Below are positions 54,140 through 63,801 of a stretch of DNA of 64,000 nt, piece by piece. Made by a program: the position numbers and the translations under genes. A model generated the notes under the pieces. It searched no databases. It was not told the DNA's origin and was given only the letters and a program-made list of their open reading frames with translations. Each line of letters begins with the position of its first letter. Within the stretch, counting starts at the first letter, position 1. Source of the DNA: Pacificispira spongiicola (GTDB taxonomy: Bacteria > Pseudomonadota > Alphaproteobacteria > UBA8366 > Aestuariispiraceae); the NCBI RefSeq assembly GCF_012926505.1, contig NZ_JABBNT010000004.1, positions 248,001 to 312,000 on the forward strand, in the 5' to 3' direction.

Positions 54140-54829
54140 TCAGCAAACCGCCCGGCATTCCGCCCAAGTGATTTCGCCGAGGTCGTTGAGAGTCTTTTTC
54201 GCGCCGGTGAAATCTTCGGATGCGGTATAGGTGGACTTGGTCACGATGCAGCGCATCCCGGCCGCTAGGGCAGCGCGAAGGCCGATCTCGCTGTCCTCAA
54301 CGACAAGACAACGGTTCGGGGAGAGGTCGAGTTTTTCCTTCGCCAGCAGATAGACCGCCGGATCCGGCTTTTTTGCGGCAACCATGTCGCCGGCGAAGAC
54401 CGGCATGTGGCGCGCGCGCTCCGGTCCCAACAGAATATCGACCACGGCCTGAACCGCGCGTTCGTTGGACGTTGAGCAAACCGCCAGTTTGCAGCCGTCT
54501 CCGATTGCGGCATCGACCTTCTCGGCCACGCCGGGGCGGAGCGGCAGGGCGCCGGAGTCGATCAATTCCATGAAGATCGCCGTCTTCAGCTTGTGCAGTT
54601 CCAGAATGAAATCGTTGCGTTTGGCCTCGGCAACGGGCCAGCCGACCTCGTCGAAATGGACGCGCATGCGTTCTTTGCCGCCTGCCGTGCCCAGCAACAC
54701 GCCATAGCGTTCTTCGGACCATTCCGTATCCAGCCCCATTCGGGCGAAGGCCCGGTTGAAGGAGACTCGGTGTCCGTCGCGTTCCGTATCGACCAGAACT
54801 CCGTCGCAATCGAAAATCAGCGCCTGCAT
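54140..54829 (-). CDS. cbbY: HAD-family sugar phosphatase (CbbY-like)
   Basis: A 229-residue HAD hydrolase, subfamily IA: motif I FDCDGVLVDTE at residues 6-16, cap domain to about 85, motif II VCSTSN near 110, motif III with lysine KKPDPAVYLLA and motif IV VVEDSEIGL. The CbbY group removes phosphate from xylulose-1,5-bisphosphate or other sugar phosphates. It is the last gene of the eight-gene operon, 10 bases after the aldolase gene. No RuBisCO or phosphoribulokinase is present, so a Calvin-cycle role is not implied. Confidence 0.85.
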   Translation of the reverse strand: MQALIFDCDGVLVDTERDGHRVSFNRAFARMGLDTEWSEERYGVLLGTAGGKERMRVHFDEVGWPVAEAKRNDFILELHKLKTAIFMELIDSGALPLRPGVAEKVDAAIGDGCKLAVCSTSNERAVQAVVDILLGPERARHMPVFAGDMVAAKKPDPAVYLLAKEKLDLSPNRCLVVEDSEIGLRAALAAGMRCIVTKSTYTASEDFTGAKKTLNDLGEITWAECRAVC

Positions 54830-54839
54830 GCCGGTCCCT

Positions 54840-55715
54840 TTATCGCGCGGCGGTGACGGACGCCTTACCGTCCGACCCGAACAGGCCGATCATCTGTTTT
54901 ACCCCGGATTTCATCGCATCGTACTGTGCCGCGATATAGGGGATCGGTTCGTTGTTTGTCGGTTCCTTCCGGCGCAAATCCGCGAACCCGTCGATGAACT
55001 GCTGCTTGTGCATGGTGGAGATGTTCACTTTCGCACAGCCAGATTGGATGCAGCGTTCGAACTGCTGTTCGGTCAATCCCGTGCCGCCGTGCAACGCGAT
55101 CGGGATATCGACCTTGGCGGTGATCCGTTCCAGCCGGTCGTAAGCGATTTTCGGTTCGCCTTTGTAAAACCCATGTGCCGTGCCGAAGGCGGGCGCGAAG
55201 GTCGCCAGTTTCGGCATGGCGGCGCAAAACGCGATGCATTCGTCCACATCGGCGAGAATGGCCTCGTCCTCGGCGACGAATTTATCGTCCTCCGTTCCGC
55301 CGATAGCCCCCAGTTCAGCCTCCAGTCCGACACCGGCCGCTTGCGCGATTTCGTAGGCTTCCAGACTGCGGGCGACGTTTTCGTCGAACGGCAGGGCCGA
55401 TCCGTCGAACATCACCGATGTCCATCCCGCATCGATGCAGCCCCGGATAACGTCCAAATCCTTGCAATGATCCAAATGCAGCGCGACCGGGACATCCGCA
55501 TCGGCGGCGAAGGCGTGCACCCAACTTGCGATCGGCTTGAATCCCCAAAGGCGGATCGTTTTGACCGACAATTGTATGATGATCGGCGCGTTCATTTCCT
55601 GGGCACCGTCGATGACGGCGCGGGCGCTGTTGTAGTCGATGATATTGAAAGCGGCGATGGCGTATTTGCCGGCCTGCGCCGACTTCAGCATCGCACTCAG
55701 ATATCCCAATGCCAT
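54840..55715 (-). CDS. Class II ketose-bisphosphate aldolase
   Basis: A 291-residue zinc aldolase that splits or forms ketose bisphosphates, giving dihydroxyacetone phosphate. Catalytic D82 and zinc ligand H83 lie in LHLDHCKD; E132/E134 in GLEAELGAIGG; H181 in GTAHGFYKG and H209 in ALHGGTG are the other zinc ligands; KVNISTMHKQQF holds the phosphate loop. Short members include fructose- and tagatose-bisphosphate aldolases (Fba, GatY, KbaY); specificity is open. I use ATG 55715 with GGAGG 10 bases upstream. It follows lpd by 26 bases. Confidence 0.88.
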   Translation of the reverse strand: MALGYLSAMLKSAQAGKYAIAAFNIIDYNSARAVIDGAQEMNAPIIIQLSVKTIRLWGFKPIASWVHAFAADADVPVALHLDHCKDLDVIRGCIDAGWTSVMFDGSALPFDENVARSLEAYEIAQAAGVGLEAELGAIGGTEDDKFVAEDEAILADVDECIAFCAAMPKLATFAPAFGTAHGFYKGEPKIAYDRLERITAKVDIPIALHGGTGLTEQQFERCIQSGCAKVNISTMHKQQFIDGFADLRRKEPTNNEPIPYIAAQYDAMKSGVKQMIGLFGSDGKASVTAAR

Positions 55716-55741
55716 GGTTCCGCTTCCTCCGAAGATCGTGG

Positions 55742-57139
55742 TCAGATGTGTATTGCCCGGCCATAGGCGTCTAGCACGCTTTCGTGCAGCATTTCGCTCA
55801 GTGTCGGGTGCGGGAAGACTGTATGCATCAGTTCTTCCTCGGTCGTTTCCAAGCTGCGCCCGATGACATAACCCTGAATCAGTTCGGTAACCTCCGCCCC
55901 GATCATATGGGCGCCCAGAAGTTCCCCCGTCTTGGCGTCGAAGATCGTTTTGATCAGCCCTTCCGGCTCCCCAAGCGCGATAGCCTTGCCATTGCCGACG
56001 AAGGGGAAGCGACCGATCAGGATGTCGCGGTTTGCCGCTTTCGCCTGGGCCTCGGTCAGGCCCACACTGGCAATCTGCGGCCAGCAATAGGTGCAACCGG
56101 CGATGCTGTCGGGGTCGACCGGTTCGGGCGACAGACCGGCGGCCAGTTCGGCGACCATGACGCCTTCATGGCTGGCCTTATGCGCCAGCCACGGGCCGCC
56201 CGCGACATCGCCGATCGCATATAGCCCATCGACCCCGGTGCGGCAGTGACGGTCGGTAACGACATGGCTGCGATCGATTTTGACGCCGAGCGCTTCGAGG
56301 CCAAGGTCTTCCGTATTGCCGACAATGCCGACGGCGGAAATGACCGTGTCGAATTGATGCTGTTCGATCTTGCCGTCGGCTGTTTCGATATGAGCGGTCA
56401 CCGAGCCTTTCGCGCGGTCCAACTGCTTGACGGCAGCCTTCTCCAGGATGGTCATGCCTTGCTTCTTGAACGCCTTTTTGGCCAGGGCGCTGATTTCGGC
56501 GTCTTCGACCGGCAGGATGCGGTCCATGACCTCGACCACGGTCGTTTCCGCGCCGAGCGTGTTGTAGAAGCTGGCGAATTCGATGCCGATCGCGCCGGAA
56601 CCGATGATCAACAGCTTTTTCGGCATGCGCGGCGGTGCCAGAGCATGCTTGTATGTCCAGACCAGATCGCCGTCGGCTTCCAAGCCGGGCAGTTCCCGGG
56701 CGCGGGCTCCGGTGGCGAGGACGATGGATGTCGTCGTCAGGTCTTGTTTCCCGTCCTTCGATTCGACCTGGACTTTGCCCTTCGCGGGGATCGTTGCGCT
56801 GCCCATGAAGACGGTAATACCGTTCTTCTTCATCAGGTGGCCGACACCGCCGTTCAGTTTCTTCGCCACGCCCCGTGATCGTTCCACCACCGCCTTGAGG
56901 TCGACGCCGACCTTGTCGATGGTCAATCCAAAATCCGCCGCGTGCTGCATTTGATGAAACAGTTCGGACGACCGCAGCAATGCCTTTGTCGGGATGCAGC
57001 CCCAGTTCAGACAAATCCCGCCCATATGTTCGCGTTCGACAATGGCGACGGTGAGGCCGAGTTGCGCCCCCCGGATGGCCGCGACATAACCGCCGGGGCC
57101 CGCGCCGATGACGACGAGGTCAAACTTGCTCGTGCTCAT
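55742..57139 (-). CDS. lpd: Dihydrolipoyl dehydrogenase (E3)
   Basis: Reoxidises the lipoyl group of E2 with NAD. The 465-residue flavoprotein has [17 protein letters not shown] at the N-terminus, the redox disulfide C43/C48 ([14 protein letters not shown]), a second nucleotide site [31 protein letters not shown] and the C-terminal HPTLSEML catalytic His-Glu. There is no lipoyl domain. ATG 57139 overlaps the end of the transketolase gene by 20 bases; the longer open frame lies within that gene. Confidence 0.93.
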   Translation of the reverse strand: MSTSKFDLVVIGAGPGGYVAAIRGAQLGLTVAIVEREHMGGICLNWGCIPTKALLRSSELFHQMQHAADFGLTIDKVGVDLKAVVERSRGVAKKLNGGVGHLMKKNGITVFMGSATIPAKGKVQVESKDGKQDLTTTSIVLATGARARELPGLEADGDLVWTYKHALAPPRMPKKLLIIGSGAIGIEFASFYNTLGAETTVVEVMDRILPVEDAEISALAKKAFKKQGMTILEKAAVKQLDRAKGSVTAHIETADGKIEQHQFDTVISAVGIVGNTEDLGLEALGVKIDRSHVVTDRHCRTGVDGLYAIGDVAGGPWLAHKASHEGVMVAELAAGLSPEPVDPDSIAGCTYCWPQIASVGLTEAQAKAANRDILIGRFPFVGNGKAIALGEPEGLIKTIFDAKTGELLGAHMIGAEVTELIQGYVIGRSLETTEEELMHTVFPHPTLSEMLHESVLDAYGRAIHI

Positions 57140-59141
57140 GCTGGGTCTGTCCCTGCGTTTTCGGGTGGCTGACGACGGCGTCCACGATTGCGTCCGCGGT
57201 GATGCCGAAGTGACGATAAAGCTCTTCGGCGGGGCCGGACGCGCCGAAGCCTTGCATGCCGATGAAGATACCGTCCTCGCCCAGATATTTGTGCCAACCG
57301 AGCGACCCGGCCGCTTCGATTCCGACGCGCAATCCGGTGCCGAGTACGCGGCGCCGGTAGTCGTCGTTCTGGGCATCGAACAGTTCCCAACTGGGCAGGG
57401 AGACGACGGCGGTGCCGATCCCGCGCGGTTCTAAGGCGTCGCGCGCCGCTACGGCGATCGACGTTTCCGATCCCGTTGCGATCAGCGTAACGGTGCGGGG
57501 CGCACAGGCCGCTTCCCGCAGGATATAGCCGCCGTCGGCGGCACTACCGTCCCCGGTGCTTTTCGTGCGCAGGCAGGGCAGGTTCTGCCGGGACAGAACG
57601 ATTGCCGTCGGACCGTCTTTTCGCTTCAGCGCGATGGCCCAGGCTTCTGACGTTTCGACCGTGTCGGCCGGTCGGATGACCGTCAGGTTCGGCGTCGCGC
57701 GCAACATTGCCAGCGTCTCGACCGGCTGGTGGGTTGGGCCGTCCTCTCCCAAGCCGATGGAATCGTGGGTCAAGATATAGATCACCTGCAACCCCATCAG
57801 GGCGGACAGGCGCATGGCCGGATGCATATAGCCAGCGAATACCAGGAACGTCCCGCCATAGGGAATGGTCCCGCCATGGAGCGCCAATCCGTTCATGATC
57901 GCCGCCATGGCGTGTTCCCGGATTCCATAATGGATGTACCGGTTTTCCATGATGCCGGATTGCATTGTCTCGGTGGCATTCGTCCGGGTATTGACCGAGC
58001 CGGTCAGGTCAGCGGACCCGCCGACAAGTGCGGGCAGAAGCGGTGTCAGGACCTCCAAGGCATCGCCCGACGCCTTCCGGGTCGCTTTTGACGGCGCGGT
58101 TCGCGATTCCTGGGCGATATGGGCGGTGAGCGCCGCTTTCCAGCCCGCGCTTAGATCGCGGTCGTAATAGGCGGTGAAGTCGGCCCTTGCCTGGGACGGG
58201 GCGGCGTTGAACCGGTCGATCCAGGCGGCGCGCTCCGATTTGCCGCGACTGCCTGCCGCGCGCCACGCATTTAGAATAGTGTCCGGGACGGTGAAGGGGG
58301 CGTGCGGCCACACCAGGGCAGCCCGCGCGGCCTCGATCTCTTCCGGGCCCAGCGGTGCGCCATGGACTTTTGCGGTTCCGGCCTTGCTGGGCGCGCCATA
58401 GCCGATGATGGTGCGGCAGGCGATCATCGACGGCCTGTCGCTGTCCCGGGCGGCGCCAATCGCGGCGGCCACCGCTTCCGGGTCATGGCCGTCCACGGAT
58501 TGGCAATGCCAGCCGCAGGCCTTGAAGCGGGCCGCCTGATCGTCGCTGCAGGTCAGCGCCGTATCCCCGTCGATGGACACATGATTGTCGTCGAACAGGA
58601 CAATCAGCCGGGACAGGCGATGGTGCCCGGCGAAGGAGATCGCCTCATGGCTGATCCCTTCCATCAGGCAGCCGTCGCCGGTAACAACATAGGTGTAATG
58701 GTCGACCAGATCGGACCCGAAGCGGGCGCGGTCTCGTTCCTCGCCCAATGCCATGCCGACCGCCGCGGCAAGACCTTGTCCCAACGGTCCCGTGGTCGTT
58801 TCGATGCCCGCGCCGTGTCCGTATTCAGGATGCCCCGCGGCAGGGGAGCCAAGCTGCCGGAAGGACCGTAGCACATCCATATCCCAGCCCGGATAACCGC
58901 AAAGGTGCAGCAGCGAATAGAGCAGCATCGATCCGTGTCCGGCGGACAGGACGAAGCGATCCCGGTCGTGCCATTCCGGCGCGGATGCATCGAATTTCAG
59001 GAAACGCGTGAACAGGACGGTCGCCACATCGGCCATGCCCATCGGCATGCCCGGATGGCCGGACTGTGCGGCCTCGACCGCATCCATGCTCAGCGCGCGG
59101 ATGGCGTTGGCCATTTCTACATGGGGTATGGGTCGGGTCAT
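57120..59141 (-). CDS. tkt: Transketolase
   Basis: ThDP-dependent enzyme moving two-carbon ketol units between sugar phosphates; 673 residues, standard length. Clear motifs: [50 protein letters not shown], the ThDP motif [19 protein letters not shown] with [10 protein letters not shown], and [22 protein letters not shown], with [17 protein letters not shown]. Its start overlaps the E2 stop by 4 bases (ATGA), so it is translationally coupled into a dehydrogenase operon, which is unusual. Confidence 0.95.
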   Translation of the reverse strand: MTRPIPHVEMANAIRALSMDAVEAAQSGHPGMPMGMADVATVLFTRFLKFDASAPEWHDRDRFVLSAGHGSMLLYSLLHLCGYPGWDMDVLRSFRQLGSPAAGHPEYGHGAGIETTTGPLGQGLAAAVGMALGEERDRARFGSDLVDHYTYVVTGDGCLMEGISHEAISFAGHHRLSRLIVLFDDNHVSIDGDTALTCSDDQAARFKACGWHCQSVDGHDPEAVAAAIGAARDSDRPSMIACRTIIGYGAPSKAGTAKVHGAPLGPEEIEAARAALVWPHAPFTVPDTILNAWRAAGSRGKSERAAWIDRFNAAPSQARADFTAYYDRDLSAGWKAALTAHIAQESRTAPSKATRKASGDALEVLTPLLPALVGGSADLTGSVNTRTNATETMQSGIMENRYIHYGIREHAMAAIMNGLALHGGTIPYGGTFLVFAGYMHPAMRLSALMGLQVIYILTHDSIGLGEDGPTHQPVETLAMLRATPNLTVIRPADTVETSEAWAIALKRKDGPTAIVLSRQNLPCLRTKSTGDGSAADGGYILREAACAPRTVTLIATGSETSIAVAARDALEPRGIGTAVVSLPSWELFDAQNDDYRRRVLGTGLRVGIEAAGSLGWHKYLGEDGIFIGMQGFGASGPAEELYRHFGITADAIVDAVVSHPKTQGQTQHEHEQV

Positions 59142-60409
59142 TCCGCTGCGACGCTCGCTTGATCCGAAAACATGTTGTAGGTGCTGACCGTCTCGCTCAG
59201 GCTGCGCAGGAACTGGGCGCCATAGGCGCCGTCGACGGCGCGGTGGTCGGCGGACAGGGCGACGGACATGATGTCGTGTATCTGAATGCCGCCGCGATGT
59301 TCCCGCACGGATTTCACGATTGGGCCGACGCCGAGAATACCGGCTTCCGGCGGGTTTATGATCGGCAGAACCTCGACCCCATACATGCCCAGATTGGAGA
59401 TCGAGAACGTTCCCGCCGTCGTGGACTTCGTCAGGCCCCGCCGCGCGGCGGCGGCGTGATTCCGGACGGCATCGGAAATTTCGACGACGCTTTTGAACGG
59501 GGTGTTTTCGATCACCGGGACCATCAGGCCGTTTTCGACCGACACGGCGACCCCGACATTGACTTGCCCCTTGAGGACAACGCGGTCGGCGGCGACATGG
59601 GCGTTCAGGCGCGGATATTCCAACAGGGTCAGCGCGACCGAATGAACGATGACGTCATTGACCGATACTTTCTGACCGCCTTGATCGATATGCGCCTGCC
59701 GCCGGATCAGCAAATCCGTGACGTCGATTTCGGCCCGCAGATAGAAATGCGGGATCGTCTGTTTCGACAGCAGCAGCCGGTCGGCGATGACCTGGCGCAT
59801 CCGGTTGAACGGTTCTTCCCGGTCTTCCATGCTGCGCGGCGGCAATTGCGCCGGTGCCGCGATGACCGGAGACGCGGCCGCGGAAGCCGTAGGCGCGGGA
59901 GCAGCCGGAGCTGTCGTATCGCCGCGTCCGGCGGCGGATGCCGCCGCCGCTTCCACGTCGCGTTTGATCACCGCGCCTTTCGGGCCGGTTCCCTTGATCT
60001 GGCCGATGTCCAGTCCACCCTGCTGTGCCAGACGGCGTGCCAAGGGAGACGAGGCCCGACCCGACGGCGCGGCGCCCGCTGCATCCCCGGCAGAGGGTAC
60101 CGGAGCAGCAGTCGCCTGCGCCGTCGTTTCGGATTTCGGTTCGGCAGCGGCGGGTTTCGTCACCGTTTCGCCTTCCGAACCCAGCATAAGAAGCGGTTCC
60201 AGAACGGTTGCCATCTCGCCGGTGTCGTACAGGAGTTCCAGGACCGTGCCCTCGTCGAAGGCTTCGACCTCGAAGCTCGCCTTTTCGGACTCCACCAGGG
60301 CGACGATATCGCCTTTCTTCACCGGATCGCCGACTTTGACATACCATTCGACGAGAAGACCTTCGGTCAGATCCTGTCCGACCTGCGGCATCAATACGGG
60401 TTTTGCCAT
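59138..60409 (-). CDS. 2-oxoacid/acetoin dehydrogenase E2 acyltransferase
   Basis: Core of the dehydrogenase complex, 423 residues. One lipoyl domain with K43 in [10 protein letters not shown], an Ala/Pro/Thr-rich linker (about 85-120), a peripheral-subunit-binding domain ([35 protein letters not shown]), a second linker, and the catalytic domain ending with H389 and D393 in [14 protein letters not shown]. This is the only lipoyl domain in the operon. Which acyl group it transfers cannot be read from sequence. Confidence 0.92.
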   Translation of the reverse strand: MAKPVLMPQVGQDLTEGLLVEWYVKVGDPVKKGDIVALVESEKASFEVEAFDEGTVLELLYDTGEMATVLEPLLMLGSEGETVTKPAAAEPKSETTAQATAAPVPSAGDAAGAAPSGRASSPLARRLAQQGGLDIGQIKGTGPKGAVIKRDVEAAAASAAGRGDTTAPAAPAPTASAAASPVIAAPAQLPPRSMEDREEPFNRMRQVIADRLLLSKQTIPHFYLRAEIDVTDLLIRRQAHIDQGGQKVSVNDVIVHSVALTLLEYPRLNAHVAADRVVLKGQVNVGVAVSVENGLMVPVIENTPFKSVVEISDAVRNHAAAARRGLTKSTTAGTFSISNLGMYGVEVLPIINPPEAGILGVGPIVKSVREHRGGIQIHDIMSVALSADHRAVDGAYGAQFLRSLSETVSTYNMFSDQASVAAE

Positions 60410-60422
60410 CTCTTGTTTCTCC

Positions 60423-61643
60423 TCAGCCGGCGATCTTCATGTCTTCCGCCATGACCCGCGCGACGAAATCGATCGTCTTGCGCGTGGCCTGGGCGAATTC
60501 AGAGGCGGTCGCCACGAAAGCGCCGAACTGGCTGAACTCTTCGGGCGCCATGCCGTCGAATTCATAGGCTTGGCGGAAATAGGGAATACGCAGCAGCTTG
60601 CTTAACGTTTCTTCGGAAATGTCTTCGTCGATCGCCTTGGCGTCGAACGGGGACAATTGGTCTTCCACCGCCATCAATTCGGCGATGTATCCCGGCGGGC
60701 AGGTGTAAACGAAGTCGCCGCCGGCAAGTTTTTCGATATGCCAACTGGATGCCGTGCCGGTCGCGTCGTCGCGGCTGACGCGCATGGAACACATCAACAT
60801 TTTCGACGGGTGGCCGGTTTCCTGAATATGACGGTAGGCGCGCTTGATCACGGCGATCTCGCCCAATTGAATTTCTTCCTTGGTCAGGTCGATGCCGCGC
60901 GTTTGTGCCTGCCACCCCAAATCCCCGATATTGCCCAGCCGCGCCGACATATGGGTGATGACGGACCGCCATGCCGACAGGTCGACGCCGTTGCGCTTCG
61001 CCGTTTCAAGCCCGCGCGAAACCGCGTTCATGCAGGCGATATATTGCGGAACGGTGAAGGAGGTCGTGTTGTTGGTGGCGATGCCGTTGGCGGTCAGTTC
61101 CTCGATAAGCTCGTATCCTTCCTTCGACCCCGGCAGCTTGACCATGATGTTCGGGCCGAGGGCGGCGATCTGGAAGGCCTGTTCGCGCATCCGCGCCTTG
61201 TCGGTGACGAATCGCGGATCGACCTGACCGGATAGATAGCCGTATTTACCGCCGCTCTTTTCGAACATGGGTTGGACCATCTGCGCGCCCATGCGGACGC
61301 ATTCCAGATAGGTTTTCCAGTAGACTTCCTCGACAGTATCCCGTGGGTTGTCGGCGACGATCTGGCGAATTCGATCGGTCCAATAGGCGGGATCGTTTTG
61401 GATCGCCTGCAGGCTCAACGGCGGATTGGTGGTAACGCCCCGGACGGCGGACGTGCCGTCGGCGACATGCGCGGCGCCGAACAGACGATCCAACTGACCG
61501 CGCCATGCTTCCGCTTTTCCGTCAGGCGCTTCCGCAAGGACTTTGTCCGCCCAGCTTTCATAGACCAGAGGGGAACTGTCCCACCAGACCTCGCATTCCG
61601 GATTCGTGGCCGCCAGTTTTTCAAGTACGTGCAACGACATCAC
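60423..61643 (-). CDS. tal: Transaldolase family protein, long form
   Basis: A 406-residue TIM-barrel protein of the transaldolase family. VRGVTTNPPLSLQA is the N-terminal active-site segment, ALGPNIMVKLPGSKEGYELIEEL holds the Schiff-base lysine, and NGIATNNTTSFTVPQYIAC follows. It is about 90 residues longer than TalB, with extra sequence at the N-terminus (DSSPLVYESWADKVLAEAP) and the C-terminus, so it belongs to a distinct branch and its acceptor may not be a standard pentose-phosphate intermediate. It lies between E1 beta and E2, 12 and 13 bases away. Confidence 0.86.
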   Translation of the reverse strand: MMSLHVLEKLAATNPECEVWWDSSPLVYESWADKVLAEAPDGKAEAWRGQLDRLFGAAHVADGTSAVRGVTTNPPLSLQAIQNDPAYWTDRIRQIVADNPRDTVEEVYWKTYLECVRMGAQMVQPMFEKSGGKYGYLSGQVDPRFVTDKARMREQAFQIAALGPNIMVKLPGSKEGYELIEELTANGIATNNTTSFTVPQYIACMNAVSRGLETAKRNGVDLSAWRSVITHMSARLGNIGDLGWQAQTRGIDLTKEEIQLGEIAVIKRAYRHIQETGHPSKMLMCSMRVSRDDATGTASSWHIEKLAGGDFVYTCPPGYIAELMAVEDQLSPFDAKAIDEDISEETLSKLLRIPYFRQAYEFDGMAPEEFSQFGAFVATASEFAQATRKTIDFVARVMAEDMKIAG

Positions 61644-61655
61644 ATGGCCCCTTGC

Positions 61656-62651
61656 TCAAGCGACGAGATCGGCGTGCAGGACGCGTTTCACGACCTCGAC
61701 GATGTTCTCTTTTTGAGGAACAGACGCCTGTTCCAGCGCCAGATTGAAGGGGATCGGCGTGTTCATGCCGCCCAACACCGTGACCGGGGCATCCAGGTCG
61801 TAGAACGCCTCTTCCTGAATGATGGAGGCGATGTCCGACCCGACCCCGCCGCGCCGGACGGCTTCCTGCACGATGACGCAGCGATTGGTCTTCGCGACAG
61901 ATTTCAAGACCGCCTCGCGGTCCAGCGGGACCAGGGTACGGGGATCCAAGACCTCGGCGGATATCCCTTCGGCGGCCAGGGCCTCGGCGGCTTCCAGCGT
62001 GCGCGGGATCATGTTCGACCAGGCGATCAGCGTGACGTCGGTGCCTTCCCGCTTGATGTCGGCCTTGCCGAATTCGACGATTATTTCGCCGTCCGGCACA
62101 TGGCCCTTGGTCATATAGAGATGCTTGTGTTCCAGGAACATCACCGGGTCCGGCTGACGCAGCGCATATTTCAGCAGACCCTTGGCATCGTAAGGCGTGG
62201 AGGGCATGACGACGCGCAGGCCCGGAATATGGTAGAATAACGCTTCCAAGCTTTGCGAGTGCTGCGCCGCGACGCCGCCGCCGGTACCGCCCTGGGTGCG
62301 CAACACGAAGGGCACGCGTCCCTCGCCGCCGGTCATCAGGCGAAACTTGGCGGCCTGGTTGACGATCTGGTCCATGCCCAGCATGGCGAAGTCGATATAG
62401 AGAATCTCCACAACCGGTCGGGCCCCCGCGATCGCCGCGCCGACCCCGACGCCGATCATGCTGGCTTCGGAAATCGGGGTATCGCGAACCCGTTTCGCAC
62501 CGAATTCGGCAAGCAGGCCTTCGGTAACCTTATAGGATCCGCCGCGTTCGGCGATGCCTTCACCAATGACGAAGACCTCGGGGTTGCGCGTCATCTCTTC
62601 GTGCAGAGCCTCACGCAGCGCATCCCGGTACATGATTTCCCGGTCAGACAT
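61656..62651 (-). CDS. 2-oxoacid/acetoin dehydrogenase E1 beta
   Basis: ThDP-dependent E1 beta subunit, 331 residues, starting directly with MSDREIMYRDALREALHEEMTRNPEVFVIGEGIAERGG and continuing VRDTPISEASMIGVGVGAAIAG, TGGEGRVPFVLRTQGG and the C-terminal transketolase_C domain. It lacks the N-terminal lipoyl domain usual in alphaproteobacterial pyruvate dehydrogenase PdhB, and resembles AcoB- or BkdB-type subunits. It is 12 bases ahead of the transaldolase gene. Confidence 0.91.
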   Translation of the reverse strand: MSDREIMYRDALREALHEEMTRNPEVFVIGEGIAERGGSYKVTEGLLAEFGAKRVRDTPISEASMIGVGVGAAIAGARPVVEILYIDFAMLGMDQIVNQAAKFRLMTGGEGRVPFVLRTQGGTGGGVAAQHSQSLEALFYHIPGLRVVMPSTPYDAKGLLKYALRQPDPVMFLEHKHLYMTKGHVPDGEIIVEFGKADIKREGTDVTLIAWSNMIPRTLEAAEALAAEGISAEVLDPRTLVPLDREAVLKSVAKTNRCVIVQEAVRRGGVGSDIASIIQEEAFYDLDAPVTVLGGMNTPIPFNLALEQASVPQKENIVEVVKRVLHADLVA

Positions 62652-62703
62652 CGTTTCCTCCTGGATTTTTCCGTGCTTCTTTTGGGCGCTCGGCCCGGCC
62701 GGA

Positions 62704-63699
62704 TCAGTATTCGCTGACGAATTCGCGGAATTCCTCGACCGTGATCTCGCCGGCGTTCTTGGCGGCTTCCACGGCGTCGGCGAATTCCTTCTCGATCGCT
62801 TCCTCGATTTTTCTGACCTCTTCGGCGGACATGCCGCCCATGGTGATCAGGTTTTCGCGGGCACGGTCGACGGGATCGCGGGCCTTGTAATAGGCGAGAC
62901 GCTCCTCCGGCATGTATTTGCCGGGGTCGTTTACATGGTGACCGCTGTGGCGGAACGTCTTCGCCTCGATCAGCACGGGCCCTTTACCGGCACGGCATTT
63001 TTCCACGGCGTCGCTCACGGTTTGATACACCAGCAGCGAATCGTTGCCGTCGATCTGGACGCTGTCCACGCCGATCGCCAAACCGCGTTTGTACAAATCC
63101 GGCTCGCGCGTCGACTCCTCGATCGTCGTCGACACCGCATATTGGTTGTTCTCGATGATGAGGATGAAGTTCAAATCCCAGATCGCCGCGAGGTTCAGGG
63201 CCTCCAGGAAGGTGCCGTTATTGGTCGCGCCGTCCGTGGTGAACGTAATCGTCACCGCGTCCGATCCGCGGACCTGATTGGCCAGCGCGGCGCCGACACC
63301 CAAGGGCGTACCGGCCCCCACGATGCCGTTGGCGCCCAGATTGTTCTGGGTGATGTCGGCGATGTGCATCGACCCGCCGTACCCTTTACAATAGCCGGTA
63401 CGTTTCTGCAGCAGTTCGGCGACCATTCCGTCGATCGACGCGCCGCGAGCGATACAATGGCCGTGGCCCCGGTGGGTCGACGCGATGTAGTCGCGATCTT
63501 CCAACGCGGCACAGGCGCCGGTCGCGATGCCTTCTTCGCCGAGATAGGGGTGGAAATACCCACGGATCAGACCCTGACGGTATAGCTTGATCCCTTCGGA
63601 TTCGAAGTTTCGGATCTTATAGGCCGTCGTGAAAAGATCTTGCAGGAGTTCTTTGGGCGGGACGTTCTGCTTCCGTCTCGCGACCGCTTTTTTTGTCAC
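62704..63699 (-). CDS. 2-oxoacid/acetoin dehydrogenase E1 alpha
   Basis: E1 alpha subunit, 331 residues; binds ThDP with E1 beta and decarboxylates or cleaves the substrate. It has RGYFHPYLGEEGIATGA, STHRGHGHCIARG, GGSMHIAD, the ThDP motif region FTTDGATNNGTFLEALNLA and ENN at 183-185. The first glycine of the usual GDG is threonine (T155-D-G). The start is GTG 63699 with GGGAGA 8 bases before it; the frame is open to 63801, but those residues are unlike E1 alpha. It is the first gene of the operon. Confidence 0.9.
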   Translation of the reverse strand: MTKKAVARRKQNVPPKELLQDLFTTAYKIRNFESEGIKLYRQGLIRGYFHPYLGEEGIATGACAALEDRDYIASTHRGHGHCIARGASIDGMVAELLQKRTGYCKGYGGSMHIADITQNNLGANGIVGAGTPLGVGAALANQVRGSDAVTITFTTDGATNNGTFLEALNLAAIWDLNFILIIENNQYAVSTTIEESTREPDLYKRGLAIGVDSVQIDGNDSLLVYQTVSDAVEKCRAGKGPVLIEAKTFRHSGHHVNDPGKYMPEERLAYYKARDPVDRARENLITMGGMSAEEVRKIEEAIEKEFADAVEAAKNAGEITVEEFREFVSEY

Positions 63700-63757
63700 T
63701 GGAGCGTTCTCCCTACACACTCGATTGTTCTGTGTCGGTTTTCCCGACGTTGCGCAG

Positions 63758-63787
63758 AGTTTAATCACGGTGATTTCGGCAAGTAAA
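63758..63787 (-). promoter_or_regulatory. Candidate promoter with overlapping palindrome for the eight-gene operon
   Basis: On the minus strand TTTACT (63787-63782) and TAAACT (63763-63758) are 18 bases apart, a fair sigma-70 pair. The exact palindrome AATCAC-C-GTGATT (63763-63775) fills the spacer and touches the -10, a typical repressor position. Confidence 0.4.
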
Positions 63788-63801
63788 GAAATTTTCACCA
63801 T

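Noticed and set aside
54140-59141. Calvin-cycle operon, suggested by cbbY, transketolase and class II aldolase
   Set aside because: No RuBisCO, phosphoribulokinase or CbbR gene; the genes are interleaved with a dehydrogenase complex instead.
59138-63699. Housekeeping pyruvate dehydrogenase assignment for E1/E2
   Set aside because: E1 beta lacks the lipoyl domain usual in alphaproteobacterial PdhB, so I left the substrate open instead of naming pdhABC.
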